DNA of 64,000 nucleotides from NCBI RefSeq assembly GCF_000153765.1, contig NZ_DS022295.1, positions 498,666 to 562,665 of the forward strand, written 5' to 3'. Under the pieces are notes generated by a model, which was given only the letters and a program-made list of their open reading frames with translations, did not search any database and had not been told where the DNA came from. Below, in pieces: positions 30,554 to 40,010 of this stretch; the first letter of the stretch is position 1, and each line of letters begins with the position of its first letter. The stretch is from Mariprofundus ferrooxydans PV-1 (lineage in GTDB: Bacteria > Pseudomonadota > Zetaproteobacteria > Mariprofundales > Mariprofundaceae). Both the position numbers and the translations under genes were made by a program.

Positions 30554-33058
30554 TCAGCGGGGCCTGTGCGAATGCAGCGACTGGCCGAGCAGGCTGATAA
30601 ACCGTTTATGCCGGCTGCCGCTCAGTTCCAGTTGCTTGTAGACGAACAGTTTTACCTGATCTTCAATCAGCATCCAGATCAGGCAGTAGCCCCAGATCAA
30701 TCCGATATATGCCCATGGAATCGGCGTGACCAACCAGCCCATGCCCGCAATCAGCGCGGCAACACCCTGCGTGGCAAGTATCGCACCGAATAGCAACGCG
30801 GACGGATGCGGTCTGGAGAACATGGAATGGCGGGTGCGCGCAACAAACAGCGTTAAATGGCCGGCAATCGACAACTTCAGAAAGATGATGGTTTGCAGAT
30901 GTGCCTGATCAATTCCGAACCATGTACTGGCAATTGACAGCAGTAGAAACGTCTCGACCACGCCCACCAACCCCAGCACCGTGGCCATGGTCAGTACCCG
31001 ATGCATCTTCCAGCGCACCGGCTTCGGGTCCAGCCAGGTATTATCTCCGGCAATGGCCATAATCGGGATGTCGTTGAGCAGAGCCAACAGGATGATCATC
31101 ACCGCCGTAATCGGGTAGAAACCGTAGATGATCATCGCCAGCACCATAAAAATCATGATGCGTACTGTTTCGGTAATACGGTAAATGGCATAGGAGTTCA
31201 TGCGCTCGAAAATATGCCGCGCCTCCTCCACCGCACTGACAATCACCGACAGCCCGGGCGCTGTCAGAATCAGATCGGCTGCGGCGCGGGCCGCATCGGT
31301 GGCACCGCTGACCGCAATACCCACATCCGCCTGCTTCAGCGCCGGCGCATCGTTAACGCCGTCTCCGGTCATGGCCACCAGATGATCGCGCGCCTGCAGG
31401 GCCTTGATGATGCCGTATTTGTGCTCCGGAAATACCTGGGCAAAGCCGTCCTCCTGCTCAACACGCTTGCCCAACTCCGGTCCCGGGCTGGTAATATTGG
31501 CTTCATTGGCAAACAGCTCATCCGCCGGACAGATATTTTTACCCATGCCGAGCTGACCGGCTATCTCGCGGCCGATGGCAACGTTGTCGCCGGTCACCAT
31601 CTTGACCATAATGCCATGCTCTCCGGCATGTGCGATGGTTTCAGCAGAGTCCGGCCGCGGCGGATCGAACAGAGGCAGCAGCCCGAGGAAGTGCCAGTGC
31701 CCGTCGGCATCGGTTCTGGCCACGCCCAGTGTGCGGTAGCCCTTGGTGGCGAAGTCATCAATCAGGGCACCGGCCTTCTCCCGTACATCGCGCATCGCAT
31801 CGTAACCGATATCATGACTGACGAGATCAAGTATGACCTGTGGTGCACCCTTGCTGACAGAGAAGCTGCCGCCCTGACTATCGCTGATCTCCGCCTCGGT
31901 CCGTTTATGTACGGGATCGAAAGGCATAAAGTGTTTCTGCGTATAGCTTGCCAGCGCATCGGCATCGTTCAGGCCGCCCATTACGGCCAGATCGATTGCA
32001 TCCCCGTTCTCCTTTTTGGATGCCAGCGAAGCAGCCAGAACCAGCGCCTGCGCATCCACCGCCTCAAACAATACAGGCTCGCCCAGCGTCAGCTTGTTCT
32101 GTGTCAGTGTGCCGGTCTTGTCCGAGCAGAGAATATCGATGCCGGCCATCTCTTCGATCGATTCCAGGCGTGATACGATCGCCTGCATATTCGACAGTAC
32201 CTGCGCCCCCACGGTCATTGTAACCGATAGTACCGCCGGCATGGCCACCGGAATCGAGGCAACCGCCAGAATCAGGGCAAACTGAATCAGCTCAAACAAT
32301 GGCGCACCACGCTCAAGCTGAACCAGGACCAGAATAGCGACCAGAGCAAGACTCAGGTAGATCAGGTAATCGCCGATTTGCAGCACGGCTTTCTGGAAGT
32401 GCGATACGCTCTGTGCACCCTCGACCAGTTTGGCGGTGCGCCCGAAATAAGTATTTGCACCGGTGCCCGTAACCACGGCGAGCATCTCGCCCTGCTTGGC
32501 AATAGAACCTGAATAAGCTACCTCACCCGCCTTTTTATCGACAGGCAGCGATTCTCCGGTCAGAGCCGACTGATCAACACTGAGGTAATCTCCTTCTATC
32601 AATTGAGTATCGGCCGGGATGATGTCCCCCATGCGCAGTCGAATAATATCTCCGGGCACAAGGCCTGCGGCATCCGTCTCAAGCCAGATATTGTTACGCA
32701 ACACACGGGCTCTTAGCGCCAGCTGTTTTTTCAGCGCCTCCAATGCAGTCGATGCCTTATATTCCTGCCAGAAACCGACAGCGGCATTGAAGAAAAGCAT
32801 GACCAGAATAATGATCAGATCAGGCCAGTGGCGATTGACGGCGGAGAGCCCGGCCGCCACCTCAATCATCCACGGGATCGGCCCCCAGAAATAACCCAGA
32901 AACAGCAGCCATGGTCGCTGCTTCTCCTCTTGCAGACGGTTTGGTCCATACTCGGCAAGCCTGAGCGCTACCTCCGCGTCGGTGAGCCCTGTGTCGCTCT
33001 CCACCTTCAAGGCGGATAGTGTTTCTTCAATCGGTTGAGATTCGGCTTCCTGATTCAT
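30554..33058 (-). CDS. Plasma-membrane proton-type P-ATPase (P3A)
   Basis: An 834-residue P-type ATPase. TGES (167-170) is the actuator motif, SIPVAMP (268-274) is the ion-site helix typical of proton pumps rather than the CPC of metal pumps, and D313 in CSDKTGTLT is phosphorylated. TGDGVNDAPALKQADVGIA is the hinge motif. The N-terminal cation-ATPase domain is present and the C-terminus is short. It should pump protons out of the cytoplasm at the cost of ATP, useful in acid or metal-rich settings. It heads a likely unit with PsiE and DedA genes. Confidence 0.93.
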   Translation of the reverse strand: MNQEAESQPIEETLSALKVESDTGLTDAEVALRLAEYGPNRLQEEKQRPWLLFLGYFWGPIPWMIEVAAGLSAVNRHWPDLIIILVMLFFNAAVGFWQEYKASTALEALKKQLALRARVLRNNIWLETDAAGLVPGDIIRLRMGDIIPADTQLIEGDYLSVDQSALTGESLPVDKKAGEVAYSGSIAKQGEMLAVVTGTGANTYFGRTAKLVEGAQSVSHFQKAVLQIGDYLIYLSLALVAILVLVQLERGAPLFELIQFALILAVASIPVAMPAVLSVTMTVGAQVLSNMQAIVSRLESIEEMAGIDILCSDKTGTLTQNKLTLGEPVLFEAVDAQALVLAASLASKKENGDAIDLAVMGGLNDADALASYTQKHFMPFDPVHKRTEAEISDSQGGSFSVSKGAPQVILDLVSHDIGYDAMRDVREKAGALIDDFATKGYRTLGVARTDADGHWHFLGLLPLFDPPRPDSAETIAHAGEHGIMVKMVTGDNVAIGREIAGQLGMGKNICPADELFANEANITSPGPELGKRVEQEDGFAQVFPEHKYGIIKALQARDHLVAMTGDGVNDAPALKQADVGIAVSGATDAARAAADLILTAPGLSVIVSAVEEARHIFERMNSYAIYRITETVRIMIFMVLAMIIYGFYPITAVMIILLALLNDIPIMAIAGDNTWLDPKPVRWKMHRVLTMATVLGLVGVVETFLLLSIASTWFGIDQAHLQTIIFLKLSIAGHLTLFVARTRHSMFSRPHPSALLFGAILATQGVAALIAGMGWLVTPIPWAYIGLIWGYCLIWMLIEDQVKLFVYKQLELSGSRHKRFISLLGQSLHSHRPR

Positions 33059-33177
33059 TTGTCATCCTCTTCCACCATCTCCAGACATGTATCAATATTT
33101 CACTATAGCTGGTTTAAGCCTTGTTTTACATGCCGGTTTTACTGGTTGATCAGTATCGCACCCGTAAGCCGGTCATC

Positions 33178-36100
33178 TCAGGCAGAGGCTGAACCCCCTT
33201 TTCGATCCAGCCAGAACAACAGCACCGGCAACACCAGCAGTACCAGCGGAAACTGTGCGGCAAGACCGAATATGATGGCAATAGCCATCGGTTGCAGCAT
33301 GGCAGAGCCTTCACCCATAGCCAGTGCCAGCGGCATCAGGGCCAGAATCGCCGCCAGCGTAGTCATGGCAATCGGACGGAATCGATTGCGCCCTGCCTGA
33401 ATATAGTCCTCAAGCCTTTGCTGCACTTCCGGCGGGCTGATACGCCTGAACTCCGAGTAATAGAAAACAGCCGTTTCGGTGACGATGCCGATAATCATTG
33501 TCAGCCCCATCATCGAGGTGATGTTCAGTTCCGTATCGGTCACGGCCAGTCCGAGAAAGACCATGCCCATGGCCAGTAGCGGCATGGACAAAATGGCCAG
33601 AGCCGCGCCAAAGCGCTCATAGAGAAACAGCAGCAATACAAACACCAGCGCCACGGCAGCGGCAAAGACCTGCATCAACCCGTGAAAGGCCTTCTGTTGT
33701 TGCAGATAAAGCCCGCCCAGCTCAACCCGGACATCCGCAGGAATCAGTTTTGTCGCAATCAGGGCCTTGACCTCGTGCATCACCGATCCCATATCGCGCC
33801 CGCTAATGCGGCCGGTCACAGCGACCATACGTTTAAGATTCTCGCGCGTAATCTGCGGCTGGCCGGTGATCGTGTTGATCGAGGCAATACGTTTGAGCGG
33901 CAACCAGTGCCCGTCCGCCGCCTGCAACTGCATCAGACCCAGCTTGTAGATCGCATCACGCTCATGCGCACCGGACCACAGGCGCACACCAATCATCTTC
34001 TGCCCCTGCTGTACCGTGGTTGTGACCTGACCTGCCAGCAGTGTGTTAACCTGACGTGTGACCTGTTCGGGATTGAGCCCCTCAAGAGCTGCGCGAGCCC
34101 GATCCACCCTGATGGAGATCGCATCGCCGGCAATCATGATGCCGTCGCGCACATCTACTACACCGGCGATTTTTCCTACGGCTTCGGCCACCTTCGGGGC
34201 CAGTTCAGCGAGCTGTTGCGGGTCATCGCCGAACAGCTTGATTTCGATCGGTTGCGGATTGGATGTCAGATCGCCGATTACATCTTCCATCAACAGAGCC
34301 ATATCGATATCCAGTGCCGGCACGGCTGCATGCACCTTCTCGCGGATCTCATCCATAATCGCATCAATGCCGCGTCGCGGCTGTGGCTTCAGGCGAACAA
34401 AAATATCACCCTGATTGGCTTCGGTCAGGCCACCACCGAGTTGTGCGCCGGTTCTGCGGGCATAGGTATCCACTTCGGGCGTTGCATGCAAAATCGTCTC
34501 AACCTGTTGCAGCAGGCGATCTGTTTCCGTCAGGGACATACCGGGCGGCGCGATATAATCGAAAATAAAGCCGCCTTCATCCATATGAGGCATGAAGCCG
34601 CTGCCCACAGCCCGGTAACCGCCGTAACCGGCGGCCAGCAGCGCTGCGGCAATGACCAGCAGAATTGCCGGCCGGTGCAGCATACCGCCCAGCAAACCGG
34701 TATATCCGGCCAGGATACGGGACTGCATTGGCCCTTCATCATCCTCGGTTGCATCCTTCTCACGCAGCAGATGCCCTGCCAGCAGGGGTACGGCCAGCCA
34801 GGCAATCAGGAAGGAGACGATCAGGGCACTGGCCATGGTCAGCGACAGAGCCTTGAAAAACGCGCCGGTAACACCGTCGAGGAAGGCCAGCGGCAGAAAA
34901 ATGATGGTGGTGGCAAGCGATGAGCCGAGCAGCGGTTGAAAAAATTCGGTCGCAGCCTGCATGATGGTTTGCTCATGGCTGCTGGCGCCGCTTGCGCGCA
35001 AGCGGCGGATAATCTGCTCGATCATGACGATGGCATCATCAATCACCAGCCCCACGGCTGCAGCCATGCCGCCGAGTGTCATGATGTTGAAGCTGAAATG
35101 GAACAGATCCAGCAGCAGCACGGTGGTGGCAAATACCGCAGGTACCGCGATCAGCGTGATCAGTGTAATGCGCAGGTTACGCAGAAAGGCAAACAGCACG
35201 AGTGCGGCCAGTGCAACACCGATCAGAATCGCATCCAGCACGCTTTTTGCCGAGGCCACAACCAGCCGGCTTTGGTCATACCAGTTTTTGACGGTAACAC
35301 CCGCCGGCAACTTGCTTTTGAAATGCTCCATCTGCGCACGCACATCAGCCGCGATCTTCACCGTGTTGCCGCCCGGTTGCTGATAGACCATGAACAGCAC
35401 GGCATCCTTGTTGTCCGCTGTCACACGCAACCACTGCGGTTGGATGCTGCGGCTGACAGTTGCAATATCTTCCAATTCCACATTGCCGTTGCTACCGCTG
35501 GCCAGCACGGTATGGCGAATGGCATCAAGTGAATCAAAGCGGGTATCCGAAACGGTAAGAAACAGTTTATAGCGATCTTCAACCCGACCGACAGCCGTTA
35601 ATACATTGCCGGAAGCCAGGGCGTTTGCCACCTGTTGCAGGCTGATGCCGAAGGCCAGCAGGCTGCCCGGATGCAGCGTGACGCGGTACTCCTCCTGATT
35701 GCCGCCCAGCACCGCGACCCGAGCCACACCGTCCCCACTGGAGAGTAGCGGTACGATTTGAAACATCGCCAGATCACGCAACTTTGTCTGGGACTCCTGT
35801 GTCGATGTCAGGCTATAGGCCAGTACGGGGAATACGGTCGGGTCCATCCGCCGCACGGTAAAACCGGTACCGGCGGGGAGCTGTGCCTGAATCTGGCCGA
35901 GCGCCGCACTCACCTGCAACGCAGTGGAGATCATGTCGGTACCCCAGTTGAAATTCACTGAAATATCGGCACTGCCGCGGCTGGTTGTCGAGCGCAGGTT
36001 AACCACGCCGGGAACCGAACGGATCGCCATTTCAGCCCGACGGGTGACCTGAACCTCCATCTGTTCGGCCGGTTGGTCGCCGGCATTCAGGGTCACGACA

Positions 36101-36234
36101 ATGCGCGGAAAGGTGACATTCGGAAACAGCCCAACAGGCATCTGAAAAGCACGTACGGCACCGATCGCGGCAAATAGCAGCAGCAGCGTCAGCAGCGAAC
36201 GCCTGTGCCCCTGAATCCATGCAGAAACACTCAT
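33178..36234 (-). CDS. RND efflux permease (AcrB/CusA superfamily)
   Basis: A 1018-residue inner-membrane pump with twelve helices: TM1 near residues 14-30, two large periplasmic loops, and the TM4 segment GGMAAAVGLVIDDAIVMIEQ with acidic residues for proton relay. It is the last gene of an outer membrane factor-adaptor-pump operon and overlaps the adaptor gene by four bases (ATGA). The layout recalls CusCBA/CzcCBA, but methionine clusters of copper pumps are not evident, so metal or organic substrates cannot be told apart. Confidence 0.92.
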   Translation of the reverse strand: MSVSAWIQGHRRSLLTLLLLFAAIGAVRAFQMPVGLFPNVTFPRIVVTLNAGDQPAEQMEVQVTRRAEMAIRSVPGVVNLRSTTSRGSADISVNFNWGTDMISTALQVSAALGQIQAQLPAGTGFTVRRMDPTVFPVLAYSLTSTQESQTKLRDLAMFQIVPLLSSGDGVARVAVLGGNQEEYRVTLHPGSLLAFGISLQQVANALASGNVLTAVGRVEDRYKLFLTVSDTRFDSLDAIRHTVLASGSNGNVELEDIATVSRSIQPQWLRVTADNKDAVLFMVYQQPGGNTVKIAADVRAQMEHFKSKLPAGVTVKNWYDQSRLVVASAKSVLDAILIGVALAALVLFAFLRNLRITLITLIAVPAVFATTVLLLDLFHFSFNIMTLGGMAAAVGLVIDDAIVMIEQIIRRLRASGASSHEQTIMQAATEFFQPLLGSSLATTIIFLPLAFLDGVTGAFFKALSLTMASALIVSFLIAWLAVPLLAGHLLREKDATEDDEGPMQSRILAGYTGLLGGMLHRPAILLVIAAALLAAGYGGYRAVGSGFMPHMDEGGFIFDYIAPPGMSLTETDRLLQQVETILHATPEVDTYARRTGAQLGGGLTEANQGDIFVRLKPQPRRGIDAIMDEIREKVHAAVPALDIDMALLMEDVIGDLTSNPQPIEIKLFGDDPQQLAELAPKVAEAVGKIAGVVDVRDGIMIAGDAISIRVDRARAALEGLNPEQVTRQVNTLLAGQVTTTVQQGQKMIGVRLWSGAHERDAIYKLGLMQLQAADGHWLPLKRIASINTITGQPQITRENLKRMVAVTGRISGRDMGSVMHEVKALIATKLIPADVRVELGGLYLQQQKAFHGLMQVFAAAVALVFVLLLFLYERFGAALAILSMPLLAMGMVFLGLAVTDTELNITSMMGLTMIIGIVTETAVFYYSEFRRISPPEVQQRLEDYIQAGRNRFRPIAMTTLAAILALMPLALAMGEGSAMLQPMAIAIIFGLAAQFPLVLLVLPVLLFWLDRKGGSASA

Positions 36235-37310
36235 TGCGTGGCTGCTTTTGAGGCGCCCTGCACCCTCACTCTGTCGCCATCGGTAACTTCGGCCACACCG
36301 ATCGTGGCAATAGCCTCCCCTGCCGCCAGTTCGCCCTGCACCACAACCGACTCATCCTTTTCCAGCAAAATACGCACCGGCACGCGCCGGGCGACACCAT
36401 TCTCAATCCGCATGACATAGGCCGCGCCTGCATCATACATGACAGCCTGACGGGGAATAATCAGCGCATCGCGGAACGTACGTCCGACGATATCAGCCGA
36501 CACAGCCATACCGGCGAGGAAAGGCTTGGCCTGACTGCCAGACAACCGTACCAGCACATCGACAAGACGTGTTTGTGGATTGATTGCGCGTAGAATCTGA
36601 TCTACAGATGCCGTGACCTTTACATCGTCACGCATTGCCGGGTGAATATAGACCGGATGACCTGCGGCAACGCTACCCACATCCTCAGCCTCTACCCCCA
36701 GCAACACCTTCAGGCGGTCGGGCTTGCCCAGTTGCAGCAGTGTAACTCCTGCTGCCACGCGCTGTCCGGCCTGTACGGGAATCGCAGCAATAACGGCCGG
36801 GAAAGGCGACAGTATCCGGCGAATACCTTTACCAACGCCCTGCTGCCTGAGTTGGTGCAATTGCGCCTGAGAGTCCGCCACGGCTTTTTCGGCGGCTGCC
36901 AGCTGTGATTTTGTCGCCAGCTGATCGGCCAGCTGACTGCGCATGCGATCCACTTCAGCCTGGGCGAATTTGACTGCAGAAAGCGCCTGCTGCCAGGCAG
37001 CTGCCGCAGCAGGATCGGTTGCGACCTCCGCCAGCAGTTGTCCTTTGGCAACCTGTTCACCGGCAACGACGGGCAAACGGATAATTTGCCCCGCGTAGGC
37101 CAGGCTGATGTTCTGCAGCCAGGCATCATCAAAACTGACCTTGCCATAGACATGCAGGAGCTCATCGACTGTATGTTGCCTGACCGCTGCGGTTTGAACC
37201 TGATACAGAACCGGCAGCTCCGACCCGCCATCCCCCTCATCTTCGGCCACGGCAGGGGCGATAGCCAGTCCGGACAGCAGTGCCAACACCAGGATTTGTA
37301 GATATTTCAT
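36231..37310 (-). CDS. RND periplasmic adaptor subunit
   Basis: A 359-residue membrane fusion protein with a cleavable-looking signal peptide (1-22, ending APAVA). A biotinyl-lipoyl-like half motif (ISLAYAGQIIRLPVVAGEQV), a helical hairpin rich in A, Q and K (about 110-165), the second lipoyl half (VIAAIPVQAGQRVAAG) and C-terminal beta domains follow. It links the inner membrane pump to the outer membrane channel. It overlaps both neighbours by four bases. Confidence 0.92.
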   Translation of the reverse strand: MKYLQILVLALLSGLAIAPAVAEDEGDGGSELPVLYQVQTAAVRQHTVDELLHVYGKVSFDDAWLQNISLAYAGQIIRLPVVAGEQVAKGQLLAEVATDPAAAAAWQQALSAVKFAQAEVDRMRSQLADQLATKSQLAAAEKAVADSQAQLHQLRQQGVGKGIRRILSPFPAVIAAIPVQAGQRVAAGVTLLQLGKPDRLKVLLGVEAEDVGSVAAGHPVYIHPAMRDDVKVTASVDQILRAINPQTRLVDVLVRLSGSQAKPFLAGMAVSADIVGRTFRDALIIPRQAVMYDAGAAYVMRIENGVARRVPVRILLEKDESVVVQGELAAGEAIATIGVAEVTDGDRVRVQGASKAATQ

Positions 37311-38716
37311 GAATGCATCCCCTTGTTCGTTTGCGCAGGCGTTGCGGAGAGCGTCGTACCCGTCAGCGTATCAAGCGCCACACCCTGTTCGAGCAGAGCC
37401 TGCTCCAGCATCAGTACTCTGGCCTGTTGGGAAAAATAGGCCGTGCGCAGCGTGGTAAAGGTCAGCATATCAATTTGACCGATGCTCAGTGCATGCGCCA
37501 TCCGCTTCACCGTCCGTGCCAGATGCGGCAGATGTATGGTCAGGGCCTGCCACTCTTGATATGCCAGCTGCTGATCCTGTGCAATTTTACTCGCCTGCAC
37601 GCGAGCATTTGCCAGTTGAAAGCGGTACTCCTCCGCCAGACGCCCGCGTGTCGCCCGGGCAACAGCGACATTGCCTCTGTTGCCGTTGAGAATTGGCAGA
37701 TTAAAATTCATAAAGGGACCCAGCGTCCATAACCCGGCTGTATCACGCAGAGAGTTTGCGCCAATGGAAAACGAAGGAAATTGCGACAGAATCTGTTCGC
37801 GCACCTTAGCCTCCTGGCTCATGTAACCCGCCTGCAGTGCAAGCAGATCAGGGCGGCGCTTGCCGATCATGGCGAGCATATGTTGCAACGCTTCGCCGCT
37901 TAAAGGCGCTGCTACCACCAGTGATGACAGCGCAGCTCCCGGATCGGTCAGTGCAATGTGCACAGACGGGTCAACACCCAGCAACAGGTTAAAATCATGC
38001 AGGGTGGTATTGAGCTGGCGTTCAGACTCGATAACTGCGGCCTGGGCATCCATCAACGGTGTTAGCGCCAGTCCTTCCTGATCCAGCGTGGTATTCGCTT
38101 TGTTCAGTGCATCATCTTGCCCCTGCCATGTGGTTTTAGCCTGCTTGAGTTGCTGTTGGAGTATGGCAAGCTGCTGTTGTTGAATAATGGCACGTCGCCA
38201 AAGCATGCGCGCCTGCCCAATGACCTGCCACTCCTGCCATAATACGTTCAGCCAGGTTGCCCTTGCCTGCTCGATAGCTGCATCCCGGCGCGCACCCCGG
38301 GTCAGGATCTGTTGCAAATCAATACCCAGAGTGAAATTCTCGCCTGTTTTCAGCGTCGGATCATTACTGCGCGGGAAATCCAGTGAGACGCCACCCTGAG
38401 GATCTGGCAGCAGACCGGCAGCAAAGAGTGCAGCACGGGATTCTGCAATCTGTGTACGTGCAGCTTTGAGTTGAGGGCTGTTGAGCACTGCCAGAGCGAT
38501 AGTTTCATTTTCATCCAGCCCGTCTTCCAGAACGATTTTTTTGATCCGCCATTTTTCGGGTAATTCCGGATGTTTGTCCCTCTCCATACCCAGTTGCAAC
38601 TGTTGCAACGAGGATGCAAGCCCGGCAGAGCTGCTCAACGCCACCGGATGATAGGTAGCACAAGATGCCAGCAGCATCATCGCAGACAACCATGTAAAAC
38701 ACAGACGTATATGCAC
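37307..38716 (-). CDS. TolC/CusC-type outer membrane efflux lipoprotein
   Basis: A 469-residue outer membrane factor with a lipoprotein signal (LLASC, lipidated cysteine 19) and two repeats of the OEP fold: long helical stretches such as NSPQLKAARTQIAESRAALF and KRRPDLLALQAGYMSQEAKV. It forms the outer channel of the tripartite pump. It is the first gene of the operon; a clear promoter could not be fixed upstream. Confidence 0.9.
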   Translation of the reverse strand: MHIRLCFTWLSAMMLLASCATYHPVALSSSAGLASSLQQLQLGMERDKHPELPEKWRIKKIVLEDGLDENETIALAVLNSPQLKAARTQIAESRAALFAAGLLPDPQGGVSLDFPRSNDPTLKTGENFTLGIDLQQILTRGARRDAAIEQARATWLNVLWQEWQVIGQARMLWRRAIIQQQQLAILQQQLKQAKTTWQGQDDALNKANTTLDQEGLALTPLMDAQAAVIESERQLNTTLHDFNLLLGVDPSVHIALTDPGAALSSLVVAAPLSGEALQHMLAMIGKRRPDLLALQAGYMSQEAKVREQILSQFPSFSIGANSLRDTAGLWTLGPFMNFNLPILNGNRGNVAVARATRGRLAEEYRFQLANARVQASKIAQDQQLAYQEWQALTIHLPHLARTVKRMAHALSIGQIDMLTFTTLRTAYFSQQARVLMLEQALLEQGVALDTLTGTTLSATPAQTNKGMHS

Positions 38717-39182
38717 CCTACTCTCTCCCTATTCCCCAACGCTGTATCCATTGGCCCTGCGAATCAATCGATATGGAATCAGGCTTCGATATCGTCGAAC
38801 ATATCCAACTCCTTCGCTGCCAGCCTGACAAGCTTATCCTGCCGGGATTCAGTCATCAGCCCTTGTATCCACCGGATCAACCTGTTGAACCAGAGCAACA
38901 CCGCCCGCACCTACTCACTATCAGGCTCATAATGAAGCTTAATTAAATTCTGTATCCAATTGATATTCATAGATTAAGTAACCTATTATGGCGGAGTATC
39001 CATCTTCATTCACAGTCGAGAGAGCTGACTCTTATCGGGTGGTGGCGGTTATGTTGACCGGGTTTCGATGGCGCTTTTATCCGCGCCTGCCTGGCAATAG
39101 ATGGAGTTATTAAACAAGTAACAGGCCGGCCGGTGGCCGCGATTAAATAGATAACCGCTTTATCCCAAACGGGGCTGCCTTA
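38717..39182. other. Intergenic region upstream of the efflux operon
   Basis: About 466 bases without a strong gene. It holds one weak small frame (38779-38910, minus), AT-rich stretches near 38940-38990 that may contain the efflux promoter, and a GC-rich block GGCCGGCC near 39126. Confidence 0.45.
38779..38910 (-). CDS. Doubtful 43-residue frame
   Basis: A GTG-started frame with no clear ribosome site encodes a helical, charged peptide: FNRLIRWIQGLM, then TESRQDKLVRLAAKELDMF. An internal ATG would give 25 residues. The composition looks protein-like and may be a remnant of a longer gene or a small leader gene of the efflux operon. The family is not recognised. Confidence 0.22.
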   Translation of the reverse strand: MRAVLLWFNRLIRWIQGLMTESRQDKLVRLAAKELDMFDDIEA

Positions 39183-39872
39183 TTATTGAGAGTGTTCAAG
39201 CTGTGCAACGAAATCCAGCAGTTTTTTTGCCAGAGCGACTGTTTCAGCCGGCTTCTTTGAAGACTTGATGGCATCGACAAGCATATCACCCTGAATGAGC
39301 AGTGGTTTGTTTCTGAATTTTCGTATCAACTCATCCCTCAGCCGGCCCCATGTGTTTTCCAGCGTGATAAGGCGTATACTCAACAGATCGGCATTTGCTA
39401 CCGGATCTTCCAGCGTCAATAACTCCATTTCACGGCCCAGATAATTCAGCCATGCGATATCACGCTCCTCCAGGGTTGGAAAGTGCGATGTCTGTATGAT
39501 CATGCCACTAAGCTGATTGGCGGCAACCGCCGCCCCGACCCACGACTTGTGTCCCATCTCCTGATTCATCACGCGCAACCATGAATAGGTCATAAGCAAC
39601 TCACGGGAGCGTTGTTCCTCATAGGGCGCGGCCTTGATCATCTGATCCAGCAACTTGATATCATGGTGGAGCTGTTGATAGTGCTTGCGCGAAGCAACCC
39701 TGTCTTTTGCCAGCAGTGTATCGATGATCTGTTCAGCATGCTTATCCATATCAGCCAGCGTGAGCGGGATGGTCGTCGCAGGAGCCGCAGAAGCCGGAAC
39801 CGCATGCATAGAGATAAGCAGCGGCAATGCAGTAAACACGATAGCCAGTTGAATGCGTTGTCTGATGTTCAC
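39183..39872 (-). CDS. Exported helical protein of unknown function
   Basis: A 229-residue protein with a signal peptide (1-29, ending ASA-AP). The mature part is all helical and charged (DKHAEQIIDTLLAKDRVASR, then KHYQQLHHDIKLLDQMI), without cysteine pairs or recognised metal motifs. The family is not recognised. It lies upstream of the RND operon on the same strand, separated by about 470 bases, and downstream of the PHP gene. A TATACT -10 element lies about 40 bases before the ATG. A periplasmic role near the efflux system is only a guess. Confidence 0.65.
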   Translation of the reverse strand: MNIRQRIQLAIVFTALPLLISMHAVPASAAPATTIPLTLADMDKHAEQIIDTLLAKDRVASRKHYQQLHHDIKLLDQMIKAAPYEEQRSRELLMTYSWLRVMNQEMGHKSWVGAAVAANQLSGMIIQTSHFPTLEERDIAWLNYLGREMELLTLEDPVANADLLSIRLITLENTWGRLRDELIRKFRNKPLLIQGDMLVDAIKSSKKPAETVALAKKLLDFVAQLEHSQ

Positions 39873-40010
39873 GATCTAGCGCCCCTTGATAAGATTGAGC
39901 CGAGTATAACTTACTCTCGGTGCATTGCGATAACCTTACAGCAAGATGACTCTTTTACCATCGAATGCTCTGGTGATTTTAATTTACTTGAAAATATGTA
40001 AACAGGCCCG

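Noticed and set aside
31001-32173. 390-codon plus-strand open frame
   Set aside because: It is antisense to the P-type ATPase gene and shows only shadow-frame composition.
33682-34923. 413-codon plus-strand open frame
   Set aside because: It is antisense to the RND permease, which is clearly the real gene.
33178-38716. Naming the RND operon cusCBA or czcCBA
   Set aside because: The layout fits, but methionine or histidine clusters that mark copper or cobalt-zinc pumps are not evident, so no specific name is given.
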